A stretch of DNA of 64,000 nt from Dolomitihabitans soli (GCF_022213955.1 NZ_JAKNTW010000006.1:62001-126000), one strand, 5' to 3'; positions 22,251-31,582 are shown, numbered from the stretch's first letter. Program-made: numbers and translations. Notes: generated from the letters alone by a model not told the origin.

Positions 22251-24541
22251 CGGTCGCGCCTGCCCGCCCTGTGGCCGTTCGTGATGGAGTGGGCGATTCG
22301 GCCCGCCGTCCCGACGCGGTGGCCAAGGTTCGCGGCGAGTTCGCGTTCTCCTCCGACCTCGGCCACGATCGGATGGTGTGGGGGGCGACCGTCCGCAGCC
22401 CGCACGCGCACGCGCGCGTCCTGGGCGTGGACGCGTCCGCCGCGCTGGCGCTGCCCGGGGTGCACCTGGTGCTCACCGCCGGCGACGTCCCCGGCGTCAA
22501 CCGTTACGGGCTCGAACGCCGTGACCAGCCGGTGCTCGCCGAGGACCTGGTCCGCTACATCGGCGAGGCCGTCGCCGTGGTCGCCGCCGACGACCCCGAG
22601 CTGGCCCGCCGCGCCGCCGCCCTGGTCCGGGTGGACTACGCGGAGCTGCCCGCGCTGACGGACCCCGAGCTGGCCCTGTCGGGCGGCGGTCCGGTGCTGC
22701 ACGAGGACGGGAACCTGGTGCGGCACCTGCGCATCCGGCGCGGCGCGATGCCCGCCGCCGCCGACATCGTCGTCGTGACGGGCGAGTACGAGGTGGGCAT
22801 GCAGGACCAGGCGTTCCTCGGCCCTGAGTCGTGCCTGGCCGTGCCCGACGCCGACGACGGCGTGGACCTGTACTGCTCGACGCAGTGGCTGCACGTCGAC
22901 CAGGACCAGCTCGCCGACTGCCTGGGCCTGCCGGCCGAGAAGGTACGGCTGACGCTGTCGGGGGTCGGCGGCGCGTTCGGCGGTCGTGAGGACCTCAGCG
23001 TGCAGGCCCACGCCTGCCTGCTGGCGCTGCGCCTCGGACGGCCGGTGAAGATGAGCTACGGCAGGGAGGAGTCCTTCGTCGGCCACGTGCACCGGCACCC
23101 GGCCCGGATGAGATACGAGCACGGCGCGACGAGGGACGGCCGGCTCCTTTACGTCAAGGCGGACATCCTGCTCGACGGCGGGGCCTACGCCTCGACGTCG
23201 GCGGCGGTCACCGGGAACGCGGGCTGCTTCGCGGCCGGCCCGTACGAGGTTCCCGCCGTCGAGATCGACTGCCGGTCGGTCTACACGAACAACCCGCCCG
23301 CCGGGGCGATGCGCGGCTTCGGCGCCGTCCAGGTCTGCTTCGGCCACGAGTCGCAGATGGACCGGCTGGCGGCGGCGCTCGGCATGGACCCCGTGGAGCT
23401 GCGCCTGCGCAACGCGGTGGACACCGGGTCGGTGATGGCGACCGGGCAACGGGTCGAGGGGCCCGCGCCGGTGGCGGAACTGCTGCGGCGGGTCGCGGGC
23501 AAGCCCCTGCCGCCGCCGCCGGGAACCGATCCCCGGCTGCTGCCCGGCGGGATGTCGAACTCGACGCGGGCCGAGGGCCTGCTGCGGGGCGTCGGCTACG
23601 GCCTGTCGGTGAAGAACATCTGCAAGTCGGCCGGGTACGACGACTTCGGCACCGCCCGGGTGCGGGTGCTCGCGCGGGGCGGCGACGTGCTCGCCGAGGT
23701 GCACACCGCCGCGGCCGAGGTCGGCCAGGGCCTGGTGACGGTGCAGGCGCAGATCGCGCGGACCGAGCTGGGCGTCGAGCGGGTGACGATCCTGCCCGCC
23801 GACACCGCCGTCGGCGACGCCGGCACCTCCTCGGCCTCCCGGCAGACGTGGATCTCGGGCGGCGCGGTGCGCGCGGCGTGCGCCGCCGTACGGGCGCGGT
23901 TGCTGGAGCGGGCGGCGGAGGTGCTCGGCGAGGGGGCGGAGGCGCTCCGGCTCGAATCGGGGCAGGCCGTGTCGGAACTGTCCGGGCGCGCGGTTCCGCT
24001 GGTGGAGCTGCTGGTCACGGAGATCGAGGAGACCGCGGTGTTCCGGCACCGCGACACCCAGCCGCTCGACCCGGAGACCGGTCAGGGCGACGCCCACGTG
24101 GCCTACGCCTTCGCGGCGCACCGGGCGGTCGTGGACGTGGATCCCGAGCTGGGGTCCGTGCGGGTCGTGGAGATCGCGTGCGCGCAGGACGTGGGCAAGG
24201 CGATCAACCCGGCCGCCGTGGAGGGCCAGATGCACGGCGGCATCGCGCAGGGGCTGGGACTGGCGCTGATGGAGGAGGTCAAGGTGCGGGACGGGCGGAT
24301 CCTCAACCCGTCGTTCACCGACTATCTGATCCCCACCACGATGGACATGCCGCCGACCGTCCTGGACATTCTGGAGCTGCCGCGCGCCGACTCGCCGTAC
24401 GGTCTCACCGGCGTGGGGGAGCCGCCGCTGCTGTCGGCCCCGGCGGCGGTCGCGGCGGCCATCAGGGACGCCGTCGGCGCGGCACTCGACCGCATCCCGG
24501 TGACCCCGGAGGCGGTGGCGGCGGCTGCCGTCGGCCGTTGA
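22247..24541 (+). CDS. Molybdenum hydroxylase large subunit (xanthine dehydrogenase/aldehyde oxidase family)
   Basis: The 764-residue subunit holds the molybdopterin active site. Visible motifs are GVGGAFGGRED (about 244), the arginine loop AGAMRGFGAVQ, and near the C-terminus TGVGEPPLL, whose glutamate is the conserved catalytic base. All key elements are intact. It hydroxylates a heterocycle or aldehyde with water-derived oxygen; neighbours do not specify which. No molybdenum cofactor maturation (XdhC-like) gene lies beside it. The ATG overlaps the 2Fe-2S subunit stop by four bases; an extension upstream is a different-frame artefact. Confidence 0.93.
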   Translation: MTVAPARPVAVRDGVGDSARRPDAVAKVRGEFAFSSDLGHDRMVWGATVRSPHAHARVLGVDASAALALPGVHLVLTAGDVPGVNRYGLERRDQPVLAEDLVRYIGEAVAVVAADDPELARRAAALVRVDYAELPALTDPELALSGGGPVLHEDGNLVRHLRIRRGAMPAAADIVVVTGEYEVGMQDQAFLGPESCLAVPDADDGVDLYCSTQWLHVDQDQLADCLGLPAEKVRLTLSGVGGAFGGREDLSVQAHACLLALRLGRPVKMSYGREESFVGHVHRHPARMRYEHGATRDGRLLYVKADILLDGGAYASTSAAVTGNAGCFAAGPYEVPAVEIDCRSVYTNNPPAGAMRGFGAVQVCFGHESQMDRLAAALGMDPVELRLRNAVDTGSVMATGQRVEGPAPVAELLRRVAGKPLPPPPGTDPRLLPGGMSNSTRAEGLLRGVGYGLSVKNICKSAGYDDFGTARVRVLARGGDVLAEVHTAAAEVGQGLVTVQAQIARTELGVERVTILPADTAVGDAGTSSASRQTWISGGAVRAACAAVRARLLERAAEVLGEGAEALRLESGQAVSELSGRAVPLVELLVTEIEETAVFRHRDTQPLDPETGQGDAHVAYAFAAHRAVVDVDPELGSVRVVEIACAQDVGKAINPAAVEGQMHGGIAQGLGLALMEEVKVRDGRILNPSFTDYLIPTTMDMPPTVLDILELPRADSPYGLTGVGEPPLLSAPAAVAAAIRDAVGAALDRIPVTPEAVAAAAVGR

Positions 24542-24560
24542 CGGTAGATGTCATCCCAGG

Positions 24561-24571
24561 TCATCCGATGT
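24561..24571. promoter_or_regulatory. Candidate GntR operator, distal copy
   Basis: TCATCCGATGT differs by one base from the palindrome ACATCCGATGT found at 24686-24696 and 33156-33166. A half-site relative (CGGATGTATC) occurs at 24621-24630. Confidence 0.55.
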
Positions 24572-24685
24572 ATACGGTTGACTGTCAAAGGCTGAGGTGG
24601 AGGGGTTTTCGGAGTCAAGTCGGATGTATCTACCCGATGAAGGGTTGACGGAGGGCCTCGCCGTCCAGCAGCATCACGTGACAAG

Positions 24686-24696
24686 ACATCCGATGT
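24686..24696. promoter_or_regulatory. Candidate GntR operator, proximal copy
   Basis: ACATCCGATGT, a perfect palindrome around one central base, lies 17 bases before the GTG start of the fuconate dehydratase gene. An identical sequence sits at the start of the GntR gene at 32449-33123. Confidence 0.65.
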
Positions 24697-24713
24697 ATAG
24701 GTGAGGATGCTGC

Positions 24714-26006
24714 GTGAGGAAAGCCGCCCATATCGTCTCCATGGACACCCGTGACATCCGGTTCCCCACCTCGCGGGAACTGGATGGATCGGACGCGATG
24801 AACCCCGATCCCGACTACTCGGCCTCGTACGTCATCCTGCGGGCCGACGACGGGACCGAGGGGCACGGGTTCGCGTTCACCATCGGGCGCGGGAACGACG
24901 TGCAGACCGCGGCGATCAGGGCTCTCGCGTCCCACGTGATCGGCAAGGACGCGGACGACGTCGGCGCGTTGTACCGGGAGATGACCCACGACTCACAGCT
25001 GCGCTGGCTCGGCCCGGAGAAGGGCGTCATGCACATGGCGATCTCCGCGGTGGTCAACGCCCTGTGGGACCTGCGGGCCAAGCGCGAGGGCAAACCGCTG
25101 TGGCTGCTGCTCGGCGAGCTGTCCCCCGAGGAGCTCGTCGAGCTGGTCGACTTCCGCTACCTGAGCGACGCGCTCACCCCGGAGGAGGCCCTCACCATCC
25201 TCCGTACGGCGGAGCCCGGCAGGCGGCAGCGGATCGACCACCTCAAGGCGCACGGCTACCCCGCCTACACGACCTCCCCCGGCTGGCTCGGCTACGACGA
25301 CGACAAGCTCCGCCGGCTGTGCCAGGAGGCGCTCGACGACGGGTTCACCCAGATCAAGCTGAAGGTCGGCGCCGACCTCGACGACGACCGGCGCAGGATG
25401 CGGATCGCCCGCGAGGTCTGCGGCCCGGGCTTCCCCATCGCCATCGACGCCAACCAGCGCTGGGACGTGGGCTCCGCCATCGAGTGGGTGCGCGCGCTGG
25501 CGGAGTTCGACCCGTGGTGGGTCGAGGAGCCGACCAGCCCCGACGACGTGCTCGGCCACGCGGCCATCGCGCGCGGCATCGCGCCGGTCAAGGTGGCCAC
25601 CGGCGAGCACGTGCAGAACCGGGTCGTCTTCAAGCAGCTGCTCCAGGCGGGCGGGCTGAGCTATCTGCAACTGGACGCGGCGCGGGTCGGCGGCGTGAAC
25701 GAGAACATCGCGATCCTGCTGCTCGCCGCCAAGTTCGGCGTGCCGGTCTGCCCGCACGCGGGCGGGGTGGGCCTCTGCGAGCTGGTGCAGCACCTGGCCA
25801 TGTTCGACTTCGTCGCGGTGAGCGGCTCCATGGAGGGCCGGGTGATCGAGTACGTCGACCATCTCCACGAGCACTTCACCGATCCCGTCGTGATCAGTAA
25901 GGGCAACTACACGGCACCGGTCGCACCCGGCTTCGGGGCCGCCATCCGACCGGAGTCGATAGCGGAGTTCACCTTCCCCGACGGCCCCGCCTGGAGGAGC
26001 GCATGA
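24714..26006 (+). CDS. L-fuconate dehydratase (enolase superfamily)
   Basis: The 430-residue protein would dehydrate L-fuconate to 2-keto-3-deoxy-L-fuconate. The N-terminal capping sequence [20 protein letters not shown] is characteristic of fuconate dehydratases of the mandelate racemase subgroup. The barrel shows [10 protein letters not shown] (catalytic KxK-type lysine), the metal ligand region [18 protein letters not shown] and ATGEHVQNR, and a catalytic histidine region [18 protein letters not shown] start with GGTGAGG seven bases ahead. First gene of a six-gene sugar operon with two GntR-type palindromes in front. Confidence 0.92.
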   Translation: MRKAAHIVSMDTRDIRFPTSRELDGSDAMNPDPDYSASYVILRADDGTEGHGFAFTIGRGNDVQTAAIRALASHVIGKDADDVGALYREMTHDSQLRWLGPEKGVMHMAISAVVNALWDLRAKREGKPLWLLLGELSPEELVELVDFRYLSDALTPEEALTILRTAEPGRRQRIDHLKAHGYPAYTTSPGWLGYDDDKLRRLCQEALDDGFTQIKLKVGADLDDDRRRMRIAREVCGPGFPIAIDANQRWDVGSAIEWVRALAEFDPWWVEEPTSPDDVLGHAAIARGIAPVKVATGEHVQNRVVFKQLLQAGGLSYLQLDAARVGGVNENIAILLLAAKFGVPVCPHAGGVGLCELVQHLAMFDFVAVSGSMEGRVIEYVDHLHEHFTDPVVISKGNYTAPVAPGFGAAIRPESIAEFTFPDGPAWRSA

Positions 26007-26749
26007 GCGAGTTCACCGGCCTGGCGGCCCTGGTCACCGGCGGCGGTTCCGGCATCGGCCTGGCCGCCGCGACCCTGCTGGCCGAGCGGGGCGCCCGGGT
26101 CGCCTGCCTGGACCTCAACCCACCCTCCGCCCCCTTCATCGGGATAAAAGCGGATGTGTCAGACGATTCCTCCGTACGGCAGGCGGTCGCCGAGGCCGCC
26201 GAACGCCTGGGCGGTCTCGACATCGTCGTCAACAATGCCGGGATCGGCGCGGCGGGCACGATCGAGACCAACTCCGACGAGGAGTGGCACCGGGTCCTCG
26301 ACGTCAACGTCCTCGGCATGGTCAGGGTGGCCCGCGCCGCCCTGCCGTACCTCCGCGAATCCGGCAACGCCGCGATCGTCAACACCTGCTCCGTCGCGGC
26401 CACCGCGGGCCTGCCCGACCGCGCCCTCTACAGCGCCTCCAAGGGCGCGATCATGTCGCTCACCCTGGCCATGGCGGCCGACCACGTCCGCGAGGGCATC
26501 CGGGTGAACTGCGTGAACCCCGGCACCGCCGCCACGCCATGGGTCGGCCGGCTGCTCGACGCGGCCGACGACCCGGTCGCCGAGCGGGACGCCCTCAACC
26601 GGCGGCAGCCGATGGGACGCCTGGTCACCGCCGAAGAGGTCGCCGCCGCGATCGTCTACCTGGCAAGCCCGCTCGCCTCCTCGACCACCGGCACGGCGCT
26701 CGCCGTCGACGGCGGTATGCAGGGCCTGCGCCTCAGGCCTGTCACCTGA
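26003..26749 (+). CDS. Short-chain dehydrogenase, probable fucose/ketodeoxyfuconate dehydrogenase
   Basis: The 248-residue SDR has the cofactor loop TGGGSGIG, the NNAG motif and the active-site set S...YSASK (Tyr and Lys present). A neighbouring fuconate dehydratase suggests oxidation of L-fucose or of 2-keto-3-deoxy-L-fuconate with NAD(P). The start overlaps the dehydratase stop (ATGA). The last 28 bases of the gene region are duplicated 56 bases downstream around a hairpin. Confidence 0.85.
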   Translation: MSEFTGLAALVTGGGSGIGLAAATLLAERGARVACLDLNPPSAPFIGIKADVSDDSSVRQAVAEAAERLGGLDIVVNNAGIGAAGTIETNSDEEWHRVLDVNVLGMVRVARAALPYLRESGNAAIVNTCSVAATAGLPDRALYSASKGAIMSLTLAMAADHVREGIRVNCVNPGTAATPWVGRLLDAADDPVAERDALNRRQPMGRLVTAEEVAAAIVYLASPLASSTTGTALAVDGGMQGLRLRPVT

Positions 26750-26810
26750 ACACCTCCCGCGCTCGACGGCGAGCGCGGGGTCTGCGCCTCAGACCTGTCA
26801 CCTGAACACC
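26727..26810. repeat. 28-bp direct repeat flanking an intra-operon hairpin
   Basis: The 3' end of the SDR gene and its first downstream bases (26727-26754) recur at 26783-26810 with one or two changes. Core: CCTGTCACCTGAACACC. It looks like a duplication that copied the gene end beyond the hairpin at 26756-26779. Confidence 0.85.
26756..26779 (+). terminator. Intra-operon hairpin between the SDR and sugar-binding-protein genes
   Basis: CCCGCGCTC-GACGGC-GAGCGCGGG is a perfect 9-bp stem with a 6-base loop and no T tract. It is seven bases after the SDR stop and about 53 bases before the binding protein gene. It may stabilise processed mRNA or attenuate transcription, giving the binding protein its own level. 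Confidence 0.6.
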
Positions 26811-26832
26811 CCCCCATGGAAGAGGCACCACC

Positions 26833-27867
26833 ATGAAGATCGGACCAGCGGCGGCCGTGCTCGCGCTCGGCCTGTCCTTGGCCGCGTGCGGCGTATCCGA
26901 GAACGGCGGCACCGCGGCGGCCCCGGAGACCACGGGCGGGAAGGTCGGCATCGACCTTCCCCGCGCGGACTCCGACTTCTGGAACTCCTACAACAAGTAC
27001 GTGCCGAAGATGGCCGCCGAACTGGGCGTCGACCTCATGGCCCCGACCAACTCCCAGAACGACATCGGCAAGCTCGTCGCCAACACCCAGGCGCTCACCA
27101 GCCAGGGCGCGAAGGCGATGGTGATGGCCCCGCAGGACACCGGCGCCATCGCGGCCACCCTCCAGCAACTGGAGAACAAGAAGATCCCGGTCGTCTCGGT
27201 CGACACCCGGCCGGACAAGGGCAAGGTCTACATGGTGGTGCGGGCCGACAACCAGGCGTACGGCACCAAGGCGTGCGAGTTCCTCGGTGAGAAGCTCGAC
27301 GGCAAGGGCAAGGTGGTCCAGCTGATGGGCGCGCTGTCCTCGATCAACGGCCGCGACCGGGCCGAGGCGTTCCGCGGGTGCATGAAGGAGAAGTTCCCCG
27401 GCATCCAGGTCTTCGAGGAGCCCACCGAGTGGGAGGGCACCAAGGCCGCCTCCATGCTGCAGACCCGGCTGGAGCAGCACCCGGACATCAAGGGCGTCTA
27501 CATGCACGCGGGCGGGGTGCACCTCGCGCCGACCCTGCAGGTGCTCAAGGCCAAGGGCCTGCTGGTGCCCACCGACGACCCCAAGCACGTCTTCGTGGTG
27601 TCCAACGACGGCATCCCGCAGGAGTTCGAGGCCATCCGCAAGGGCGAGATCGACGCCACGGTCTCCCAACCGGCCGACCTCTACGCCAAATGGGCCCTCT
27701 TCTACGCCAAGGCCGCCGTCGACGGCAAGACCTTCAAACCCGGCCCGACCGACCACGACAGCACGATCATCCAGCTGCCCAACGGACTTGAGGACCAGCT
27801 CCCCGCCCCGCTGGTGACCAAGGAGAACGTCGACGACGCCGAGCTGTGGGGCAACCAGGTCCAGTGA
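26833..27867 (+). CDS. Sugar ABC transporter substrate-binding lipoprotein
   Basis: The 344-residue protein begins with a lipoprotein signal (LGLSLAACG, cleavage before Cys21) and continues as a periplasmic-binding-protein type I (RbsB-like) receptor: VGIDLPRADSDFWNSY, MAPQDTGAIAATLQQLENKKIPVVSVDTRP, VFVVSNDGIPQEFEAIRKGEIDATVSQ. It would capture the pathway sugar at the cell surface. AGAGG precedes the ATG. Ligand likely L-fucose or a related 6-deoxy sugar by context. Confidence 0.92.
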   Translation: MKIGPAAAVLALGLSLAACGVSENGGTAAAPETTGGKVGIDLPRADSDFWNSYNKYVPKMAAELGVDLMAPTNSQNDIGKLVANTQALTSQGAKAMVMAPQDTGAIAATLQQLENKKIPVVSVDTRPDKGKVYMVVRADNQAYGTKACEFLGEKLDGKGKVVQLMGALSSINGRDRAEAFRGCMKEKFPGIQVFEEPTEWEGTKAASMLQTRLEQHPDIKGVYMHAGGVHLAPTLQVLKAKGLLVPTDDPKHVFVVSNDGIPQEFEAIRKGEIDATVSQPADLYAKWALFYAKAAVDGKTFKPGPTDHDSTIIQLPNGLEDQLPAPLVTKENVDDAELWGNQVQ

Positions 27868-29345
27868 GCGCCGTCGAAGCCAGTGACATCACCAAGAGGT
27901 ACGGCCCGACGACGGCGCTAGAGCGCGCGGGCATCGTCATCGCCGAGGGCGAGACCCACGCGCTGGTCGGCAGGAACGGCGCGGGCAAGTCCACCCTGGT
28001 CTCCATCCTGACCGGCCTGCAACGGCCGGACGCCGGGCAGGTGCTCTTCGACGGCCGGCCCGCGCCCGCCATGTCCGACCGGGACGCCTGGCGGCGGCGG
28101 GTCGCCTGCGTCTACCAGAGATCCACCATCATCCCGAGCCTCACCGTCGCCGAGAACCTGTTCCTCAACCGCCAGTCGGAACGCGGCCCGATCAGATGGC
28201 GCGCCCTGCGCGCCAGGGCCAGACAGGTCCTCGACCAGTACGGCGTGGCCGTGGACGCGGAGGTCCTCGCCGGCGACCTCGGCGTGGAGCAGCGCCAGCT
28301 CGTGGAGATCGCCAGGGCGCTCTCCTTCGGGGCCAGGTTCATCATCCTGGACGAGCCGACCGCCCAGCTCGACGGCCCGGCCATCGAGCGGCTGTTCACC
28401 CGGATGAGATCGCTGCGCGAGCAGGGCGTGACGATGATGTTCATCTCCCACCACCTGGAGGAGGTGTACGAGGTCTGCCAGAGCGTCACCGTCTTCCGCG
28501 ACGCCCGGCACGTCGTCACCAGCCCCGTCGCCGGCCTGCCGCACGACGAACTGGTCGCCGCGATGACCGGCGAGGCCACCACCGACTACCAGACCAGGTC
28601 GCGCAGCGCCGACGCCTCCGCCCGGGTCGTCATCTCGGCAGCCGGGCTGACCCTGGCCGGCCGCTACTCCGGCATCGACCTCGCGGTGCGGGCCGGGGAG
28701 ATCGTCGGGCTGGCCGGGTCGGGCAGCAGCGGAAAGGTCGGCCTCGCCGAGACCCTCGTCGGGCTCCGCAAGGCCGACGCCGGCGCGGTATCGGTGAACG
28801 GGACCACGATCAGGCCGGGCGACGTGGCCGCCGCGCTGCGCGCCGGGCTCGGCTTCGTCCCGCAGGACCGGCACGCCCAGGGCTTCGTCCCGCTGCTGTC
28901 GGTCGCGGAGAACGCCACCCTGCCGATCGCGCACAAGCTCGGCCGCCTCGGCACGGTCTCCCCGGCCAGGCGCAGGGCCCGGGCGGCGACGCTGATCGGC
29001 GAGCTCGACATCAAGACCACCGGCCCCGACCAGCCGGTCGGCGACCTGTCCGGCGGCAACGCCCAGAAGGTGGTGATGGCCAGGGCGCTGGCCGACGCGC
29101 CCGCCGCCCTGGTCGTGATCAACCCGACGGCCGGGGTGGACGTCAAGGCGAAGCAGGCGCTGCTCGGCGCGGTCGAGGACGCCGTCGCCGGCGGCGCGGG
29201 CGCGGTCCTGGTCTCCGACGAGCTGGACGACCTGCGGATCTGCGACCGGGTGCTGGTGATGCTGCACGGCCGGATCGTCAAGGACATGCCGCGCGGCTGG
29301 AGCGATCCTGAGCTGGTGGCCGTAGTGGAAGGTGTCGACCGTTGA
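27864..29345 (+). CDS. Sugar ABC transporter ATPase with two nucleotide-binding domains (RbsA/XylG type)
   Basis: The 493-residue protein has two fused ABC domains. The first is complete (Walker A GRNGAGKST near residue 37, signature LGVEQRQLVEIARAL, Walker B FIILDEPTAQLD). The second is degenerate as usual in this class: GSGSSGK replaces Walker A, LSGGNAQKV is intact, and VVINPTAGVDV replaces Walker B. The GTG overlaps the binding protein stop (GTGA). Confidence 0.94.
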   Translation: MSAVEASDITKRYGPTTALERAGIVIAEGETHALVGRNGAGKSTLVSILTGLQRPDAGQVLFDGRPAPAMSDRDAWRRRVACVYQRSTIIPSLTVAENLFLNRQSERGPIRWRALRARARQVLDQYGVAVDAEVLAGDLGVEQRQLVEIARALSFGARFIILDEPTAQLDGPAIERLFTRMRSLREQGVTMMFISHHLEEVYEVCQSVTVFRDARHVVTSPVAGLPHDELVAAMTGEATTDYQTRSRSADASARVVISAAGLTLAGRYSGIDLAVRAGEIVGLAGSGSSGKVGLAETLVGLRKADAGAVSVNGTTIRPGDVAAALRAGLGFVPQDRHAQGFVPLLSVAENATLPIAHKLGRLGTVSPARRRARAATLIGELDIKTTGPDQPVGDLSGGNAQKVVMARALADAPAALVVINPTAGVDVKAKQALLGAVEDAVAGGAGAVLVSDELDDLRICDRVLVMLHGRIVKDMPRGWSDPELVAVVEGVDR

Positions 29346-30334
29346 GCACGCAGACCGTGACCGAGTCCCCCCGCTTCAATCTCGGCCGGTTCAGGGACCT
29401 GACGCTGGTGCCGGTCATCATCGTGCTGCTCGTGGCGGGCGCGATGGTGGACCCGGTGTTCCTCACCGAGGGCAACCTCACGAACGTGCTGCAGCAGCAG
29501 TCGGCCCTCGCGCTGGTGGTGCTGGCCGAGGCGATGATCCTGATCGCCGGGAAGTTCGACCTGTCCCTGGAGTCGACCGTGGGCATGGCGCCCGCGCTGG
29601 CCGTGATGCTGGTCATCCCGGCGTCGGCGGGCGGCTTCGGGCTCGGTGTGCCCGCCGGGCTGGCGATCCCGATGTGCCTGCTGATCGGCGCGCTCGTCGG
29701 CGCGTTCAACGGGCTGCTGATCATGCGCTTCAAGCTGTCGGCGTTCGTGGTCACGCTGGCCATGCTGATCGTCGTGCACGGCCTCCAGCTCGGCCTGACC
29801 GGCGGCAAGAGCCTGTTCGCGCTCCCCGAGTCGTTCCTCTACCTGGGCAACGCCTCCTGGCTCGGCTACCCGGCCGCCATCTGGATCACCGGCCTGCTGT
29901 TCGCCGCGGGCATCGCCGCGCTCGGCTACTTCCGGCTGGGCCGGGCGCTCTACGCGATCGGCGGGAACGCCGACGCCGCACGGGCCGCGGGCATCAGGGT
30001 CGAGCGGGTGGTGTGGACCGTCTTCATCATCGGCGGCACGCTCGCCGCGCTCGCCGGCGTGCTGGAGACCGGGCGGCTGGGCGGCATCAGCGCCAACCAG
30101 GGCGTCGGCTGGATCTTCATGGTGTTCGCCGCCGCGGTGATCGGCGGAGTCAGCATGGACGGCGGCAAGGGCACGATCCTGGGCGCGCTCACCGGCGTGC
30201 TGGTGATCGGCCTGGTGGAGAACATCCTCACGCTCAAGGGGGTCCCGGGCGAGTGGAAGCAGCTCGTCTATGGTGCGATCATTCTGATCGCCCTCATGAT
30301 CAGCCGGCTCGCCGGCGGAAAGGCCCAAGACTGA
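29342..30334 (+). CDS. Sugar ABC transporter permease (RbsC type)
   Basis: The 330-residue integral membrane protein has about nine or ten hydrophobic segments and the family coupling motif region GRALYAIGGNADAARAAGIRV, close to the E-A-A-type loop of ribose-type permeases. It would form a homodimeric channel with the ATPase encoded just before. The start is a TTG overlapping the ATPase stop. Confidence 0.94.
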   Translation: MSTQTVTESPRFNLGRFRDLTLVPVIIVLLVAGAMVDPVFLTEGNLTNVLQQQSALALVVLAEAMILIAGKFDLSLESTVGMAPALAVMLVIPASAGGFGLGVPAGLAIPMCLLIGALVGAFNGLLIMRFKLSAFVVTLAMLIVVHGLQLGLTGGKSLFALPESFLYLGNASWLGYPAAIWITGLLFAAGIAALGYFRLGRALYAIGGNADAARAAGIRVERVVWTVFIIGGTLAALAGVLETGRLGGISANQGVGWIFMVFAAAVIGGVSMDGGKGTILGALTGVLVIGLVENILTLKGVPGEWKQLVYGAIILIALMISRLAGGKAQD

Positions 30335-30639
30335 TGCAGCGACTCGCCCTGCGCACGAGACTCAAACCCGGCTGCGCGGAGATCTACGACGCCGAACACG
30401 CCACGATCCCCGCCGACCTGGAGTCCGAGATGCGCGCGTACGGCGTGCACACCTGGCGGATCTGGCGCGACGGGCTCGACCTGTTCCATCTTGTGGAAGT
30501 GGACGACTACGCGGTCCTGCAGGAGAAACTGGCCGCGAGCGCCGCCAACCAGGCGTGGCAGCGCCAGATGAACCGCCTCCTCGACGGCGACTTCGACCCG
30601 GGCTCCTCCGGCCTGCACCAGGTGTGGGAGATGGTGTGA
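30334..30639 (+). CDS. L-rhamnose/L-fucose mutarotase (RhaM family)
   Basis: The 101-residue protein belongs to the RhaM (YiiL/DUF718) mutarotases, which interconvert alpha and beta anomers of 6-deoxy-hexoses. Seen are RTRLKPGCAEIYDAEHATI, the YGVHTWRIWRDG strand, LFHLVEVDDY and the end ...LHQVWEM. It starts at an ATG overlapping the permease stop. It closes the operon and strengthens the case that the imported sugar is a free 6-deoxy-hexose. A weak hairpin (GAAGGC 30748-30753 with GCCTTC 30771-30776) lies downstream. Confidence 0.88.
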   Translation: MQRLALRTRLKPGCAEIYDAEHATIPADLESEMRAYGVHTWRIWRDGLDLFHLVEVDDYAVLQEKLAASAANQAWQRQMNRLLDGDFDPGSSGLHQVWEMV

Positions 30640-30794
30640 CCATTGCCTTCGATCAGGTCGGCCGGGCGCAGCCGGAGCTGCCCGAACCGAACGTCACTCC
30701 GCTCCACCGCCGACGCTGAGTGCGGGACTCGAGCCTCCGAACCTCGCGAAGGCAGCCGAAACGGCGGGCCGCCTTCCGGCTACTGTTGCTCCGC

Positions 30795-30914
30795 ATGACT
30801 CACCCCGAGATCGAGATCAGCGCGGAGTTGGTGCGGGAGCTGCTGCGCGACCAGCACCCCGACCTGGCCGATCGCCCTTTGCAGCTCGGCGCGCGTGAAG
30901 GAGCCGTCGGGTGA
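30795..30914 (+). pseudogene. Truncated aminoglycoside phosphotransferase-like gene
   Basis: The 39-codon frame matches the N-terminal motif of the APH/choline-kinase-like family (EISAELVRELLRDQHPDLAD followed by RPLQLGAR), where intact proteins continue with GWDN and a nucleotide loop. Here it breaks off after GAR into EGAVG and a stop. The next gene begins inside the break. I read it as a deletion remnant. The identification rests on one short motif. Confidence 0.5.
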
Positions 30915-31582
30915 CCAGTACTCTGACCTTGACAGCGCTGCGGCGACTGAGGACCACCCCCGGCGGGCAGCTCGACTGCCGGATCAGCTTCTCCGACGGA
31001 CCGGGAACTTCGCGGCCGGTCGCTTATGTGGAACGCGAGTTGCCGCCCAACGGCATATCCGCCTACCTCGCGGCCCGGGAAAGCGGAGCCCGCTCCTTCG
31101 TCCTGTGGGCGGACGAGCACCGCCAGGCGCGGGTCGCCACCCTGGTCACCGTCTCCGCGGGCAGCGGGCGGGCACAGTTCCAGGTGCTCGGCCCGCAGGG
31201 CGAACTGCTCGGTATGTTCACACGCGACAAGGCGTTCAGCCGGGGACTGCGCACACGCTGGACGGTGAGTCGCGCCGGCAGCCCCGACGCGGTGGGATAC
31301 AAGGGCCGGCTCTTCTGGTGGTGCGTGTGGTGGCTCTGCTCGCCCCTGCTGCCGCTCGTCGTCGTGGTCGCCATATTCGAAACCGGCGGCGACTTCCCGC
31401 GCGGCCCCCGCCGCATCAAGTGGCGCTCCGGCGGACAGGTCCCGCTGGAGTTCAAGTCGTCCGGGGACACGGTGCGTCTGTACGCACCGGAGCTGGACTG
31501 GCGGCTCGGAGCCGCCCTCGTGGCCCTGATCCCCTCCTTCGACAGCTGGATCGGCGACCCCTGGGACCGCAGGAAGGACTGA
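30911..31582 (+). CDS. Hypothetical protein with one membrane segment
   Basis: The 223-residue protein has no recognised family signature. A Trp-rich hydrophobic segment (LFWWCVWWLCSPLLPLVVVV, about 134-156) is the only membrane span. The N-terminal half is a repeated beta-like pattern (VATLVTVSAGSGRAQFQVLG) with vague similarity to LURP/scramblase-type barrels, which I cannot confirm. The GTG overlaps the stop of the truncated APH frame, with GGAG ahead. Confidence 0.7.
   Translation: MTSTLTLTALRRLRTTPGGQLDCRISFSDGPGTSRPVAYVERELPPNGISAYLAARESGARSFVLWADEHRQARVATLVTVSAGSGRAQFQVLGPQGELLGMFTRDKAFSRGLRTRWTVSRAGSPDAVGYKGRLFWWCVWWLCSPLLPLVVVVAIFETGGDFPRGPRRIKWRSGGQVPLEFKSSGDTVRLYAPELDWRLGAALVALIPSFDSWIGDPWDRRKD

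Noticed and set aside
22199-24235. 678-codon minus-strand frame
   Set aside because: Antisense shadow of the molybdenum hydroxylase large subunit, whose motifs are complete.
30795-31582. Fusion of the APH remnant with the following membrane protein
   Set aside because: They are in different frames with a GTGA overlap; no frameshift site was seen and the second protein shows no kinase motifs.
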